From positions 930,001 through 994,000 of the forward strand of contig JAACMV010000023.1 of assembly GCA_010909725.1 (NCBI GenBank): 64,000 nucleotides of DNA. Reading direction: 5' to 3'. Shown one piece after another: positions 46,532-58,035 of the stretch (within the stretch, counting starts at the first letter, position 1; every line of letters starts with the position of its first letter). A program made the position numbers and the translations under genes. This DNA comes from Picochlorum sp. 'celeri'. Taxonomy: Eukaryota; Chlorophyta; Trebouxiophyceae. The notes below the pieces were generated by a model. It saw only the letters and a program-made list of their open reading frames with translations. It had not been told where the DNA came from and did no database searches.

Positions 46532-48223
46532 ATGGCAAGTCTGAGACGACTGCAGTTGAAACGGCACCATGGCCAGGCCGTATCTCATACGACTAGAAGG
46601 CGACCGATCTGTACAGTGTGTTTGAAACAATCTCATGCTGCTGATGATGCTGGTGTCTCTCGACGAGGGCTTTTGCGAAAGGGTCTACTAGGAACCACTG
46701 TGGGTTTTCTACACTCTCAAGCAGGTCGACTGATTGTGTCTGGGGATATCGCAGAAGCGCGGGGATTACTGGATTCGTCGTCGGATGTGTATCGTATGGC
46801 ACAAGATGTAGAGAAGAGGTTGCGTCAGAGTACTGTCAAGTTTCAATTGGAGAATGGGTTGACTGTGTTGGTGAGACAGCGGAGGAATGCTCCCGTGTTT
46901 TCTGCTCTCACCTACGCCGATGTTGGAGCGTATGATGAGGAGGGAATATTAGGTGTCGCTCATATGTTGGAGCATTTGGCGTTTAAAGGGTCTCCACGGC
47001 AGAGTGTGAATTTTGAAAAGGAAAGTGCCTTGTTGGAGCATATGGATGATGTGTTTGAGGAAGCCAGGGTGTGTACAGATCCGAGGAAGAAAGGTATGCT
47101 TCTTGATAGGTTGGATACAATGCAGCGTGAAGCATCGTCGCTTGCAGAGTCAAATGCGTATGGGTCGTTCTTGGCGAGACAGGGTGCTGTAGGATTGAAT
47201 GCAGAGACAAGTCATGATGCGACCAAGTATTATGTGAGTTTGCCGAATAACAAGCTTGAATTGTTCTTTGCGTTGGAAGCAGAGAGATTTCAGGCTCCTG
47301 TGTTTCGGGATGTGTACTCTGAGAAGAAGGTGGTGCTGGAGGAGAGGAAAATGCGGGTTGAGGGGTCTCCCATGGGTACGTATCAAGAAGAGTATGCAAA
47401 GGTTTCATTTGGAAATAATTATTCTAGGCCAGTGATTGGGACAGAAGAGGATATAGAAAACATTGGAAGGAAAGATGTAGAGAAATTCTTTAGAGAAAAA
47501 TATGGTCCGGACGCTCTGACCATTACTATTGTTGGAAGTGTGGATCCAGAAGCTGTTAGATTGTATGCTGAAAAGTATTTTGGGAATTGGGTCTCGAGCG
47601 TGGGACACACGGGGTTGTGTACGAATGAACCACTTGCGATACCATCTTTTTCGAGCGATGGTGATCGATGCCTGCGTGGATCAAATTCTGCAGGGCCAAT
47701 TCTGCTGCGGTCATGGTATAGACCTGGTGTGTGTGACACGGCAGCATCCATTCCGCTGGACATTGCTGATGAATGCCTCACAGGAGGCAGACACTCTCGG
47801 CTGGGAAATGCCCTTGTGATGACGTCAAAAGCGTTAACGGTATCATCATATGGTACTTTTCCTGGAGAAAAGCACCCATGTCAAATGCTTGTCTATGCTG
47901 TTCCGACTGCAGTGAGTGATTTGCAGGAAGTTGACCAGATCATCCTGTCGGAGATTGATGCATTTTGTGATGCGGGACCAACGCAACAGGAGTTGCTTAA
48001 ATTTATAAAAGGGACACAGTCAGCTGTGTTTGGAGTACTTCAAAGCAATGCAGGCATGGCCAGCGCGCTTGCATCCTATGAAAATTTGACCACGTCTTGG
48101 GAGAACATCTACAAGGAAATGTACACTCTTGTGGATCAGACACCCCGATCGGTCGCAGATGAGTGCTCAAAGTATCTAACGGCATCAAATTCATTCGCTG
48201 GATATGTATACAAGTCAATGTAA
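46532..48223 (+). CDS. M16 (pitrilysin/insulinase) family zinc protease, likely plastid
   Basis: Single exon, 563 residues from ATG 46532. The inverted zinc motif HxxEH is intact (GVAHMLEHLAFKG, near residue 150), with the supporting downstream segment LNAETSHDATKYYVSLP and KVVLEERKMR typical of M16B peptidases; a second, inactive half follows (ADECLTGGRHSRLG). The overall pattern resembles cyanobacterial M16 proteases. The N-terminus is basic (MASLRRLQLKRHHGQAVSHTTRRRP) and is followed by SRRGLLRKGLLGTTVGFLHSQA, a twin-arginine plus hydrophobic segment. This bipartite design is what thylakoid-lumen proteins of the Tat route carry. Location in the lumen is inference. It converges on GPN2 with 13 bp between the stops. 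Confidence 0.87.
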   Translation: MASLRRLQLKRHHGQAVSHTTRRRPICTVCLKQSHAADDAGVSRRGLLRKGLLGTTVGFLHSQAGRLIVSGDIAEARGLLDSSSDVYRMAQDVEKRLRQSTVKFQLENGLTVLVRQRRNAPVFSALTYADVGAYDEEGILGVAHMLEHLAFKGSPRQSVNFEKESALLEHMDDVFEEARVCTDPRKKGMLLDRLDTMQREASSLAESNAYGSFLARQGAVGLNAETSHDATKYYVSLPNNKLELFFALEAERFQAPVFRDVYSEKKVVLEERKMRVEGSPMGTYQEEYAKVSFGNNYSRPVIGTEEDIENIGRKDVEKFFREKYGPDALTITIVGSVDPEAVRLYAEKYFGNWVSSVGHTGLCTNEPLAIPSFSSDGDRCLRGSNSAGPILLRSWYRPGVCDTAASIPLDIADECLTGGRHSRLGNALVMTSKALTVSSYGTFPGEKHPCQMLVYAVPTAVSDLQEVDQIILSEIDAFCDAGPTQQELLKFIKGTQSAVFGVLQSNAGMASALASYENLTTSWENIYKEMYTLVDQTPRSVADECSKYLTASNSFAGYVYKSM

Positions 48224-48236
48224 CTTGGCTATATTT

Positions 48237-49160
48237 TCATTCATTCACTGCTTCAGGGCTCTGTCTCCCTCGTTTATTCACTCGCTCCTGTATTCTCGCC
48301 CATATATCCTCTGGTTCATCTGTATCTATAGTACTATATCCTTCTAAAAGCCCACCACCACTACCACTACCACCGCCTTTTGCGTATGCAAATCCATTAG
48401 CCTTGTCCACCAACTTGATGACATATGCCATGCTCTCAACATCCTCCACAGCCAGGGGTGCAAAACTCACAATACTGTAATCTTCTAACAGCCCACATAA
48501 TTCCCGCGTTGCTTTTGAAAACTTTGGATGCATCGTTGGTATCACTGCATCAGCAAGTTGGTCCAAACTATCTGGTTTGAGAAAATATCTCGGCTGAAAG
48601 TCAAGTTCTCCAAACTGCTCCAACATGTCCACCTTTGACAGCACATTGACGTGAGGCAGCCCTAAATGCAACATGGTAGAAAGAGAAACTAAAATGGAAG
48701 AAAAATATTTCGACGGCTCCGTACACAGATGGGAATCCACCAACTGCACAGATGCTAGGTGTATTCCCCATGTTGTGCTCATTGTCTGAATCACATGAAG
48801 CAAGCTCGTATGGCATGTGAATATCTCCACCTGACCAGGAAGATCAAAGATCAAGTACTTTCCCTCTTTAATAAGGGGATCAATCGCATTCTTGAGCCAA
48901 TCTACATTTTCCTCCAAGTACTCCATGCTGAATACCAACCCACCATTTGGACCCAACTCTGTCTCTTCCTGAACCTTCTCGAGCGACACGAGATCTTTGA
49001 TATCCACCGCACATGTATATCGAGGACTATCGTTTGCTGGATCTAAATTGATAATGGCATGGGGTCGCGAGCTCACCTGAGTGAAAAACTGCTCCAGCCC
49101 GTGGCAGTATGTCGTCTTTCCACTTCCTGGAGGGCCCACCACCAATTGCCCATACGCCAT
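48237..49160 (-). CDS. GPN2: GPN-loop GTPase 2
   Basis: Cytosolic GTPase of the GPN family, which helps assemble and import RNA polymerase II and III. The 307-residue protein shows the P-loop GPPGSGKTTYC at residue 9, the DPAND motif, the family-defining Gly-Pro-Asn loop in ETELGPNGGL, the switch DLPGQVE and the base-specificity motif SKVDMLEQF. A Gly/Ser-rich insert (KGGGSGSGGG) near residue 270 precedes the C-terminal tail. Length and order match GPN2 rather than GPN1 or GPN3. Single exon, start at MAYGQLVV. Confidence 0.93.
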   Translation of the reverse strand: MAYGQLVVGPPGSGKTTYCHGLEQFFTQVSSRPHAIINLDPANDSPRYTCAVDIKDLVSLEKVQEETELGPNGGLVFSMEYLEENVDWLKNAIDPLIKEGKYLIFDLPGQVEIFTCHTSLLHVIQTMSTTWGIHLASVQLVDSHLCTEPSKYFSSILVSLSTMLHLGLPHVNVLSKVDMLEQFGELDFQPRYFLKPDSLDQLADAVIPTMHPKFSKATRELCGLLEDYSIVSFAPLAVEDVESMAYVIKLVDKANGFAYAKGGGSGSGGGLLEGYSTIDTDEPEDIWARIQERVNKRGRQSPEAVNE

Positions 49161-49340
49161 GGCAACCTATATGGGGTTTTAAATATTTCTTATTCGAATG
49201 CATGCGTTGCCATCCGGCAAAGGGAACTATGGAGAGCAAGGAATATGCCTTATTTAAACAATTTATGAAACAGTTTCAGCAATGTGATAGATATCAGGGA
49301 TGATATCCACGCTCATCAAGTATATCATTTCCATAAAAGG

Positions 49341-51339
49341 ATGACTGTCAATATAGATTCCAAAACAGGTCCATGGCCGCGTGGATTGTCGACAAAAGAC
49401 CTTGTTCAGTCAAAAGTGCGTTTGAATTTCAGAAACTGAAAAAAGTGAAATGCAATGCCTGAATCATGATGAACGGTACCTGATAATGATATTATGAATT
49501 AAAAAAATTCCATCATATAGGTTAAAGACGCAAAAGTTCTCGTTGTCGGAGCTGGTGGCATCGGGTGTGAATTGCTCAAGACTCTGGCTCTGTCTGGTTT
49601 CCAAAATATTCATGTGGTGCGTTCTATCTGTATAGGGTGGCCATCTTGTTGAATCGTTTTCTCTGACCTCTTTCTATCACTATATTATCTCACAGGTTGA
49701 TCTGGATACAATTGATGTGAGCAACTTGAATCGACAGTTTTTGTTTCGAAAGCACCATGTTGGCCAAAGCAAATCCTCTGTTGCAGCAGCTGCCATCAAA
49801 AAATTCAGACCAGATATCAATATTGACGCTGAGATGTCTAATATTATGCTTCCTGAATATGATGTGAAGTTTTTTAAGAGATTTGATATCGTGCTGAATG
49901 GATTGGATAATATTGAAGCACGGAGGCATGTGAATAGAATGTGCCTCTGTGCACAAGTGCCTCTCGTCGAGTCTGGAACAGCTGGGTATTTGGGACAAGT
50001 CACTGTTCATCTCGGGTTAAAAACAGAGTGCTTTGATTGTCAGCCAAAGCCAACACAGAAGTCTTTTGCTGTGTGTACTATTCGCAGGACTCCTGAGAAA
50101 CCAATTCACTGCATTGTGTGGTCCAAGGAAGTTGCGTTTCAGGGGCTGTTTGGGGACGGCGATCTAGCTGATATCGGAGATCATTTAGCGTACGAGAAAG
50201 ATAGTATCGATGCCAAGGAGTATGCGAGAAAAGTTTTCAAAACCCTTTTCCATGACAATATCAACGGATTGCTCAAGGAGGTGGAACAGTCAGAGGAAGA
50301 TGTGTGGAAGGGGAGGGATCCACCAAAGCCACTGGATGTCGAAGGGGAGCTGAAAGTTGATATAGAAAAGGGCTTGGATCCATCTTGGTCACCTCCTATA
50401 GACCAACATAGAGTGTTGGATGTGCACGAGAGCACACAAATGTTTGTCCATGCGATATATGAAATCCTCACCCAGCGAGCAGACTCCGTTGGTTCATTAG
50501 AGTTTGACAAGGATGATGACGACGTCATGCAATTTGTTGCGGCATCATCAAACTTGAGGAGTTTCTGCTATGGAATTGCGCCTCAGTCATTCTTCCAGGC
50601 AAAAGGGATGGCTGGCAATATCATCCATGCGATTGCAACTACAAATGCCATTGTGTCTGGCCTGATTGTGGTTCAGGCAATGAAGGTGCTTGCTGGAGCG
50701 CAGGAACACATTTCCAAGTACCGTGCTGCCTATATTCAGCAATATCCTAGCAATAAAAAGATTATTGCACCCATTCAATGCATGCCTCCGAACAAGGACT
50801 GCCCGGTGTGCAGTCTGGTTCCCCTGCAACTTCCTGTCAATACGACGACAGTGACCTTTGGCAGGTTTATTAACGAAATCGTGAAATCCGAGTGGGGCTT
50901 CAAAGAATTTATTGTTGATAATGGGGCTGATTTCTTGTTTGAGGAGGGAGAATTTCTGGAAGAGGATGAGATTGAAGCCAACAAGAAATATCTCGACATG
51001 CCTCTAAGCAAGCTCCCAGGTGGAGGTATTGTGAACAATTCTGTGGTGACGGTCACGGATGAGGGTTCTAACCTTAAAGTTCCTGTCATAATAATCCATG
51101 TGGAGGACACGCCGGATACTTCCTTGAGCATGTCGTTGCAAGGAGATTTGGAGCAGGCAAAGAAGGCTGCTGCAAGGGAGCAACAGAGGAGAGAAGAGCA
51201 GGAGAAACGTGACAAGGAAGAGATCCATCTGGTCGATGATGATGACCACCATGACAAGGCTTCGTTGAAAAGAAAACGAGAGGACATTGACGGGCAAGAA
51301 GAAGAAGACGAAGATGTTGTCTTGATCTTGGACGATTGA
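49341..51339 (+). CDS. UBA2 (SAE2): SUMO-activating enzyme subunit 2
   Basis: Catalytic subunit of the E1 that activates SUMO with ATP and passes it to UBC9, working as a heterodimer with SAE1 in the nucleus. Three exons (49341-49415, 49521-49616, 49696-51339) with introns of 105 and 79 nt join in phase 0 to 604 residues. Visible are the nucleotide loop [33 protein letters not shown], the catalytic cysteine in [20 protein letters not shown], zinc cysteines (ECFDCQ and CPVC), a ubiquitin-like fold domain near residues 430-520, and a Lys/Arg/acidic tail (KRKRED near residue 585) that likely serves nuclear import. Length is close to that of other eukaryotes (about 640). High confidence. Confidence 0.95.
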
Positions 51340-51440
51340 TGCCATGTAATATTACATACTATATACTGAGATTTGACGTTGTCTGTTACATCCGAAACCA
51401 GAAGAAGGAATTCTTCGTAGGATTCAATACATTGATAAGC

Positions 51441-52750
51441 TCAGCACATAGATGCAAACACACCATAGATGGCCATAATCAAGAGAGACATGAAGCTGTA
51501 CCTGTACAGAACAGCTGCGCTGCTAGGAGCAGATGCAACACACAATGGCCCAGTATCACCGTCTCTTGAGTCGTCTGCGATTCTGGTAATAAGATCTTGT
51601 AGTCTTCCATCCTCTGATGGCTCGGGGCAGGTCGCGTTGTACGTTGCTGTAATTCTCACCTGAGACACCTCATCATTCAGGAATTCCCCAGCACTGCAGC
51701 CACCTGCATTTGGCTGGAAAAACAGAGGCCCACCCTGACCAAATGAAGACTGTGATGCAACAGATCTATATCCACTTACGCCATCTCCCAAGCATTCATA
51801 CGAAATATATGAACCCAACGCTTGGGTAAAGGTGTCATTGTCATACTGAACAATGGCAAACCCATCTCCAGCAATCGTCCTGAATGCATTCGCAGCCTGA
51901 ATATCATAAATGCCATGAACAACACTCGTAATTCCAGGATATTTAAAGGACGAAGGGCTCACTGCACTCTTGGATGGGTCAAACGGCGGTGGAATACTGG
52001 CATACTCCAGCTGATACACCCCCAGGCCATCAGCATACTCTGCCTCCAGCGCTGCAGGACCACTCGTGTCCAGCCCAGTCACATTAGCCCCTGCAGAGCA
52101 CGTCAAGTTTCCAAAATCTGGAGGTGGAATCGTCGTTGAGTTCAACAAGATGATCGTTTCACTCGATGCAGGGAAATCTGACCCCACCTCTGGACACTCT
52201 TCTGTACTAGAGATCCAATAATACAAATTTGGCGGAACAATCTTCCCCATCTCACACCGCTGTGACACCACCATTGTTCCATTACTGTACAAATCCCGTC
52301 GCAATACGGTCGCTCGATACTGCACACAGAATGAGTCATTCAGTCCAGCATCCACCTTAAAAACCATCATCAGACAACAACACCCACCTCACCCGGAAGA
52401 CCGGTACATTCCCATGTCAAATACCGACCCATTTGAAGCATAAACTGCTCATCTCCAAGATACAAAGAGGATGAAAATCCAGATGGCAAAATCACCCCGA
52501 TATACGCCGATTCCTTCTGGTACAGAGAGCCTCTCAAATCAACCGGACCACCCAAGTTTGCAAATGCAGGAAAGGATGTGTTGTATGGTACGAATGCCTC
52601 ATCAAAAATTGGTTCAGATCCTGGAAATAGTGAAGAAATCACCGAATTATCCTGACCCAGAGTGACAGGAATGCTCGAAAGAATGTGTTGTACAAACACC
52701 AACACCACGGAGGTGTATATCACGTGAGCCATTCCTAGACAGATTTGCAT
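51441..52750 (-). CDS. Secreted or GPI-anchored cysteine-containing protein, unknown
   Basis: Exons 52750-52388 and 52319-51441 join through a 68-nt intron (GTGGGT to GTGCAG) to 413 residues. The N-terminus has a hydrophobic leader (MAHVIYTSVVLVFVQHILSSIPVTLG; start 52750 or 52732). The C-terminus ends in a short hydrophobic segment right at the end (SFMSLLIMAIYGVFASMC) after a Ser/Ala-rich stretch, the layout of a GPI-attachment signal. Several N-glycosylation sequons and about ten cysteines are spread through the body. I recognise no domain. It is most likely a surface protein of the cell covering. A longer second exon with a 32-nt intron is possible but unlike the other introns here. Confidence 0.6.
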
Positions 52751-53501
52751 CAAGTATTCCCTTGTATAGCGACAAAATCCTTCTTCATATACCTTTGAAT
52801 CTATTCAAATATGGTATTACAAGCACCTTGCAGGACCCATCAATGATGAGGTCATCAGCAATCAGGATAAGACTGCACGCGTGCTGTCGAGGCATCCAAG
52901 ACTATGCACAATTCTCATAAGAGAGAAGACCAGGTGTGGATGGTCTTCAATTCTCAGATATTATCTGATCCCGCGATATTCTATACTCTCACATGAGTCA
53001 GTAAATGTATTTGAGGCGCAAGCAATTGCGTCATGTCTCATCATACGACGGCCATTATTATGATTATCAGTTGGCGGTATGGAGACAATAAGGTAGAAGT
53101 AGTCCTTGAGATATTTCTCTCTTTCTCTCTCTCATCAGCAAACAACCCGGAGAAAGGATTGAATGGCACTCATCATGAGGGATCATGTGCAGATAGAAAA
53201 CTGATACAATGTCAATGAAGATGTCGACATCTCCAATACAGGCCTGCCTAGGCCATGCTCACTGAGCAAAAATCCCAATCTTCTCTTGTCTTGTGACTCC
53301 TCAGTATCAGCCATCCCGCCCTCTGTCGATTTCTCAGAAAATAATAGATGGGTTTTTGGACAGCATGTCGCATAGTGCGAAGCCATTAGATGCCGAATAC
53401 AAGGTTATTTTCCTGACGAAGAGTTCCTGACGAGTTGTAGGGTTTATGTGACGATTGATGCCGTTACAGTTGATTTCGATGCAAAAGCAGTATTCTATGG
53501 G
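52751..53501. other. Divergent intergenic region, about 750 bp
   Basis: Between the secreted-protein gene and the potassium channel. Open frames inside are short and unlike known proteins. The last 50 bp remain open in the channel frame with no ATG. No RNA gene is seen. Confidence 0.4.
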
Positions 53502-56500
53502 ATGAAAACATACGGGTTTAAGACTCAGCGCTTGAATTGCTTGCGCCGTGTCGGGTGCTTTGCGTGCCCACCGAGACCATGGCAAAGACAATATCAGCAA
53601 TCTCAGCTGCGCGGGATACGTATGCCTCATAGATATCGACATCAGAGTGTTATGGTGCCCTGTGCAATGGCAGTGAACGCGATGGATGGAGACGGAGAGT
53701 CTGAAGATGAAAAAAGTGCCCTGTCTTCTGCTGTCTCATCTCTCCATGCCTTTTTTCGTCGATACGGAACTATTGTTTTTGCTTGGATCAAGTATGCGAC
53801 CGAGAGGGAAGAATTCAGGGTTCTAAACAATATCTTTCAGTTTACTGCGTCGTTGGCGTTTGTATCTCTGTATGTTATAGGGACATACAGCCAACCGGTG
53901 AAGGGTTCTTTTAGGTCATGTTTGGAGCTCTTCCTTTGTTTTGTCTTTGCTGGAGAGTTTCTATACCGTTTCTTTGTGAATCATAAAGATGCTGGATCGA
54001 AATTTAGAATGTTGACGACTCCTATAAACGTACTGGATTTGCTGTCGTTTGCGCCAACAATGTTTGAAGTGGTCTTGCAGCAGATTTCACCTGGATTTAC
54101 ATTGGGGCGGTTCGACCTGCGATGGACAAAGCTTCTTCGAAGCTTGAGAGTTATCCGTATAGGTTTGTTAGCCGCAGAGCTGAGGTCGTTGAATCTAAGC
54201 ACAAAGAGGGGAGGATGGCTTGCTGCAGGGACGAATTTCAGACTGATTCAGCTTGCTGCCTCTCCTGTTCTGCTTCTCTTCGGTGCATCAGCTATTATTC
54301 AGATTGTCGAGCATATTCCATTTCATAAAGCAGTGTATTTTGTGGCCACAACATTATCGACGGTAGGTGGCGTGTTTTGGGTCGATGTATATAGCAGCAC
54401 CATGCCAGTGATGTGTTTACACTCGTGATGTAGGTTGGATATGGAGATGTTGTTGCTCAGTCTTTTGTCGGAAAGACATGCGTCGTTATTATGATTGCCA
54501 TCGGCTTGGTTCTTATTCCTGTACAAGCAGCTTTGTTTTACAATGAAATCTCTGCGAGGCGTGTGATTCGGGGTTCTTTGCCTGATTGGAGAGGCAAGCC
54601 ATTTGTGCTCTTGTCTACACGGTTGACAGAGGTGAGGGCTTTTAGCGATCTCTTTGCAGAGTTTCAACAGGCTTTGGGTTCAACAACATTGTTTCCAAAG
54701 ACAACAAAGATTGTTGCGTTGTGCAATCGTCCATCGTTTGAGTTTTCTGCGTTTCAAGAGCTCCATGAGCGCTCTCTAACTCTGGTGGAAGGCTCTGCAG
54801 TCTCTGGAACTGATCTTGTCAGAGCAAGAGCGGAGAAATCGAATGCCATCATTTTATTAGCGGATAGATTTTCACCTGATAGTGATCATGAAGACTTGTC
54901 CATTCTGTTTCAGGTTTGGGCGGCAAAAAGCTACACAAAAACAGTGCCATTGTTTGTTCAAACGATGAAGCAGTCTACAGTGGAGCAAATAACGCCATTT
55001 CTAGATCCAGAACAAGATGTTGCCGTAAGTACCGAAGAGACACGATTTAGATTATTGGCGCTTTCTGCAAGTTGCCCTGGAGCGTCAACGTTGATAGGTA
55101 ATCTAATTCGAAGCTCCTCTGTGAGGCCAAAAGAAGCAAGGCAGGATACCTTGGCAGATAGACGATGGCTCCGCCAATATGTGGATGGATGCGAAGCAAG
55201 TTTGTCCAGAGCACCTGTTCAGCGTCATCTTGTGGGTATAGAGTTCATTCATGTCGCAGAGTGGCTCTATAGAACAGCTGGGTATGCAATCATTGGGGTG
55301 GTTAATCCAGATGGTAGTGTTGTGATGAATCCGTCCACATGGAAACTCGAGATGGGATACACCTTGCTCATTATAGGGCACGGCACGGTTGAAGTACGAA
55401 AAGCTTTGGCAAAATCATTCATCCCATTGAGCAAATTGAGCAAGGATAACGCCGATGCCATGATCCCAGATGACTATCCGTATGGGTATGTGCGGCAGGC
55501 AGCAGGTATTGCTGAGAACATTGATGTAGCCGAGTCATGTGAACAAATATACGAGGGGCTGCCTACGACAGATAGTATCGATGTGGATGATATTCCTTGT
55601 GTGCCAAAATATTACTCCGAGACTTTGACATCGCTGCAAGGACTGGCATTTTATGAGACGTACAAGAGTGATGAGGATGCCAAGCAGGAACAGGAAACAC
55701 AGGGCTACCTGTCAGAGGACACATCCAGACGACTGGCTCTTCAAGCAGGCATTTCTAATCCATCTATATCAAATAGAAACGCTGTGGACAGCAATATGTA
55801 TAGCGATCATTTCATTCTGTGCGGACATGCAGGGAGTTTCTTGCAGTTTATGAAATATCTCAGGGCAGCAGAGCCATCCAAACATGTTCAGATTGTGATC
55901 CTGGCCGAGGAATGTCCAGAGGACTTTATGAACGCAGAGTACATGTATGGTCCATGTGATTATGTTATGGGATCACCGACGATTGCGTCGTCACTCAGAA
56001 AGGCAGGCGCACAGACAGCCAGAGCACTGATCTTCTTGACCAAAGGATCCAGAGATGTCAAATCTGCCCAAGCCACAGGCGCAGCAGTCGAGGTTGTACG
56101 AAATACAAGAGAGGCTGTTCTTGCTGATGCATCAGCTCTTCTTGCGTGTTATGGAGCTGGAGAAGAAAGTGGGTCCACGCTCACCCATGCTGTTGTAGAA
56201 CTCCTCTTCACCACATCCATAGAGTTCCTTCAGCCAGGCCTCTTACTCCGCGGTGTGAGCTCTATATACGACGAAGCAACCGTCAGAAAAGGAGAACCCC
56301 GTAAATCATGGTCAATGAGAGCCCAACAACAGCGCGAAGCTGTCGCCGAAGGCCTCGCAGAATGGCAAGCAAACCCATATTATGCAGCAGGCCGCTGCAC
56401 TGTCCCAGCACTCATGGACACATTTGCTACCCAAGGATTCTTCACGCGTGGCCTCCTCGTTTCCGTGCTGGGAGAATTATGTGGCGACTTTTCTGAGGAA

Positions 56501-56749
56501 GAAAACCTAGGAAAAGGTGCCATGCTCATCCAAGTACCCCTTCCTCCAGACATGGCTGGTAAGACATTTTCCCAGTGTGCCACAGCCCTTGCCATCTCTG
56601 TTGGCATGGTTGTCATTGGTCTCTACAGAAAGAAGATTGAAAACCCAGCAACCAGACTCAGCTACGTTATGACACTTCCCCCGAGGGATGAAGTATTGCA
56701 GAAAACAGACAGATTATTCTGCATACGCCCAATGGATTGTACAGTATGA
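53502..56749 (+). CDS. Voltage-gated potassium channel with RCK domains (BK/Slo type)
   Basis: Two exons (53502-54362 and 54434-56749, 71-nt intron GTAGGT to TGTAG) join in phase 0 to about 1,058 residues. The N-terminal third has six membrane segments including a voltage sensor (LRWTKLLRSLRVIRIG, regular Arg/Lys spacing). The pore signature is rebuilt across the junction: TTLSTV-GYGD, the potassium selectivity filter. A long cytosolic part follows with two Rossmann-like RCK regions (PFVLLSTRLTEVRAFSDLF and HFILCGHAGSFLQFMKYLR), which in the BK family bind calcium or other ligands and gate the pore. No calcium-bowl aspartate run is evident, so the ligand is unclear. Start at ATG 53502; an alternative at MPHRYRHQ is possible, and the basic N-terminus could be a targeting peptide. 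Confidence 0.88.
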
Positions 56750-57115
56750 TGATGCGTCCGCAGGCCCTGTCAACAGGTCGCCAATGACCGGAACCCCGAT
56801 TGATGATGATGATGATGATGATGGGGGGAACGTACGTCATCCCTCTTTTCTTCACGCCGACATGAATACAAAGCAAAACATATTGATATTTACCCCTCTT
56901 TTTAACTTGTGAAACAGAATAGAGAGAGGCATACGCTCCAATAAAGCGGTAAGCGAGTCGAAGTTCTTCTTCTTCTTCTTCTCTTGGAAAACACGAAACA
57001 ACAAGTTTCGCAGCCCGCAGGTGCGACGCCGGCACTTCCCATCATGGAATTTTTCCTCAAATAAACAATACATCTCAAAGACATCTTCTTTGGTGCAGAC
57101 GCAGACGACAAGACC
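56750..57115. other. Intergenic region with a GAT microsatellite
   Basis: About 366 bp between the channel and the next gene. A short (GAT)n run lies at about 56802-56823 and a (TTC)n run near 56965. No convincing coding sequence. Confidence 0.5.
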
Positions 57116-57802
57116 ATGGGTCTCTCATACAACGAGAAGCGATATGCCAAGAAGATTGGAAAATGGCTCTGGAGACTTTTCAAAAAGGAGAAACAGAAGA
57201 GGGATGCCGCCAAACTGACAGATCACAAGCCAAGTTCAAGCCTTGCACCACCAATTCCAAGGACCGTGGACGAATTCCTGTCTCTCCGTGACAGAATTGC
57301 CAACACCCCTGAAGGTGGCGCCACCTGCTTCATCTTGGCATTGATCAATTATGTCGACTCTGATCCATCCGTGCACGCAGAAGGAGTATCAATGATGATC
57401 TTATCCATTTCTGAAGAGAATCTTATCAAGAGCTCCTCGGAAACGGAATCCTACAACGGATATGGGCTGCATCGCAGCGATATTGACAGGTTGGCCCGTG
57501 CCACCCCAGATATTGCCCATTCCTACATCGCGGGCGCCACCCCAGAAAACGACTATACAATTCAAAATCCAAACTGTGCGTCTATCGGATTCAGAAAACA
57601 GGATGACTACACAGGAACCATCGCATCAGGCACCAAAAAAGTATTTGTTTGGAGCGGTGGGGCTGCCACAGCAAGACCAATTACCCTCACCTGCAATGTC
57701 AAGGGTATCTGGAAAGTGAAAGAATTCTCCAGCATTGTCGTTGAAGTCCAACCACCTGCAAGTGCATCAAATCCAGCAATGTATGCTGCCCATTCATTGT
57801 AA
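57116..57802 (+). CDS. Uncharacterised 228-residue protein
   Basis: Single exon. A basic N-terminus (YNEKRYAKKIGKWLWRLFKKEKQKR) could associate with membranes or act as a targeting signal. The main part begins at PRTVDEFLSLRDRIANTPEGGATCFILALINYV and contains GYGLHRSDIDRLARATPDIAHSYIAGATPENDY, ending in a beta-rich stretch (KKVFVWSGGAATARPITLTCNVKGIWKVKEF). This layout recalls an uncharacterised domain (DUF6935) in bacteria and protists; I offer the name from memory and without certainty. No catalytic motif is recognised. The gene looks intact. Confidence 0.6.
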   Translation: MGLSYNEKRYAKKIGKWLWRLFKKEKQKRDAAKLTDHKPSSSLAPPIPRTVDEFLSLRDRIANTPEGGATCFILALINYVDSDPSVHAEGVSMMILSISEENLIKSSSETESYNGYGLHRSDIDRLARATPDIAHSYIAGATPENDYTIQNPNCASIGFRKQDDYTGTIASGTKKVFVWSGGAATARPITLTCNVKGIWKVKEFSSIVVEVQPPASASNPAMYAAHSL

Positions 57803-58035
57803 CTGATTTACCGTTATACCACACGGAGCAACAGGCAACGATGCGTTGGTTGTCCAACCAACGATCCATGGGATCGTACCATCCAAGGCCGGTCAAACAC
57901 CTGCATCGACCGAGGATATGTAACCAGCACTGAAAACGGTTACATGTCATGCCCCCACGTCCAAACGACACCCGTATAATTTTTAGCAAGTATTTCTAGT
58001 GACGCCCATCTCAATAAAAACAATATATTATTATA

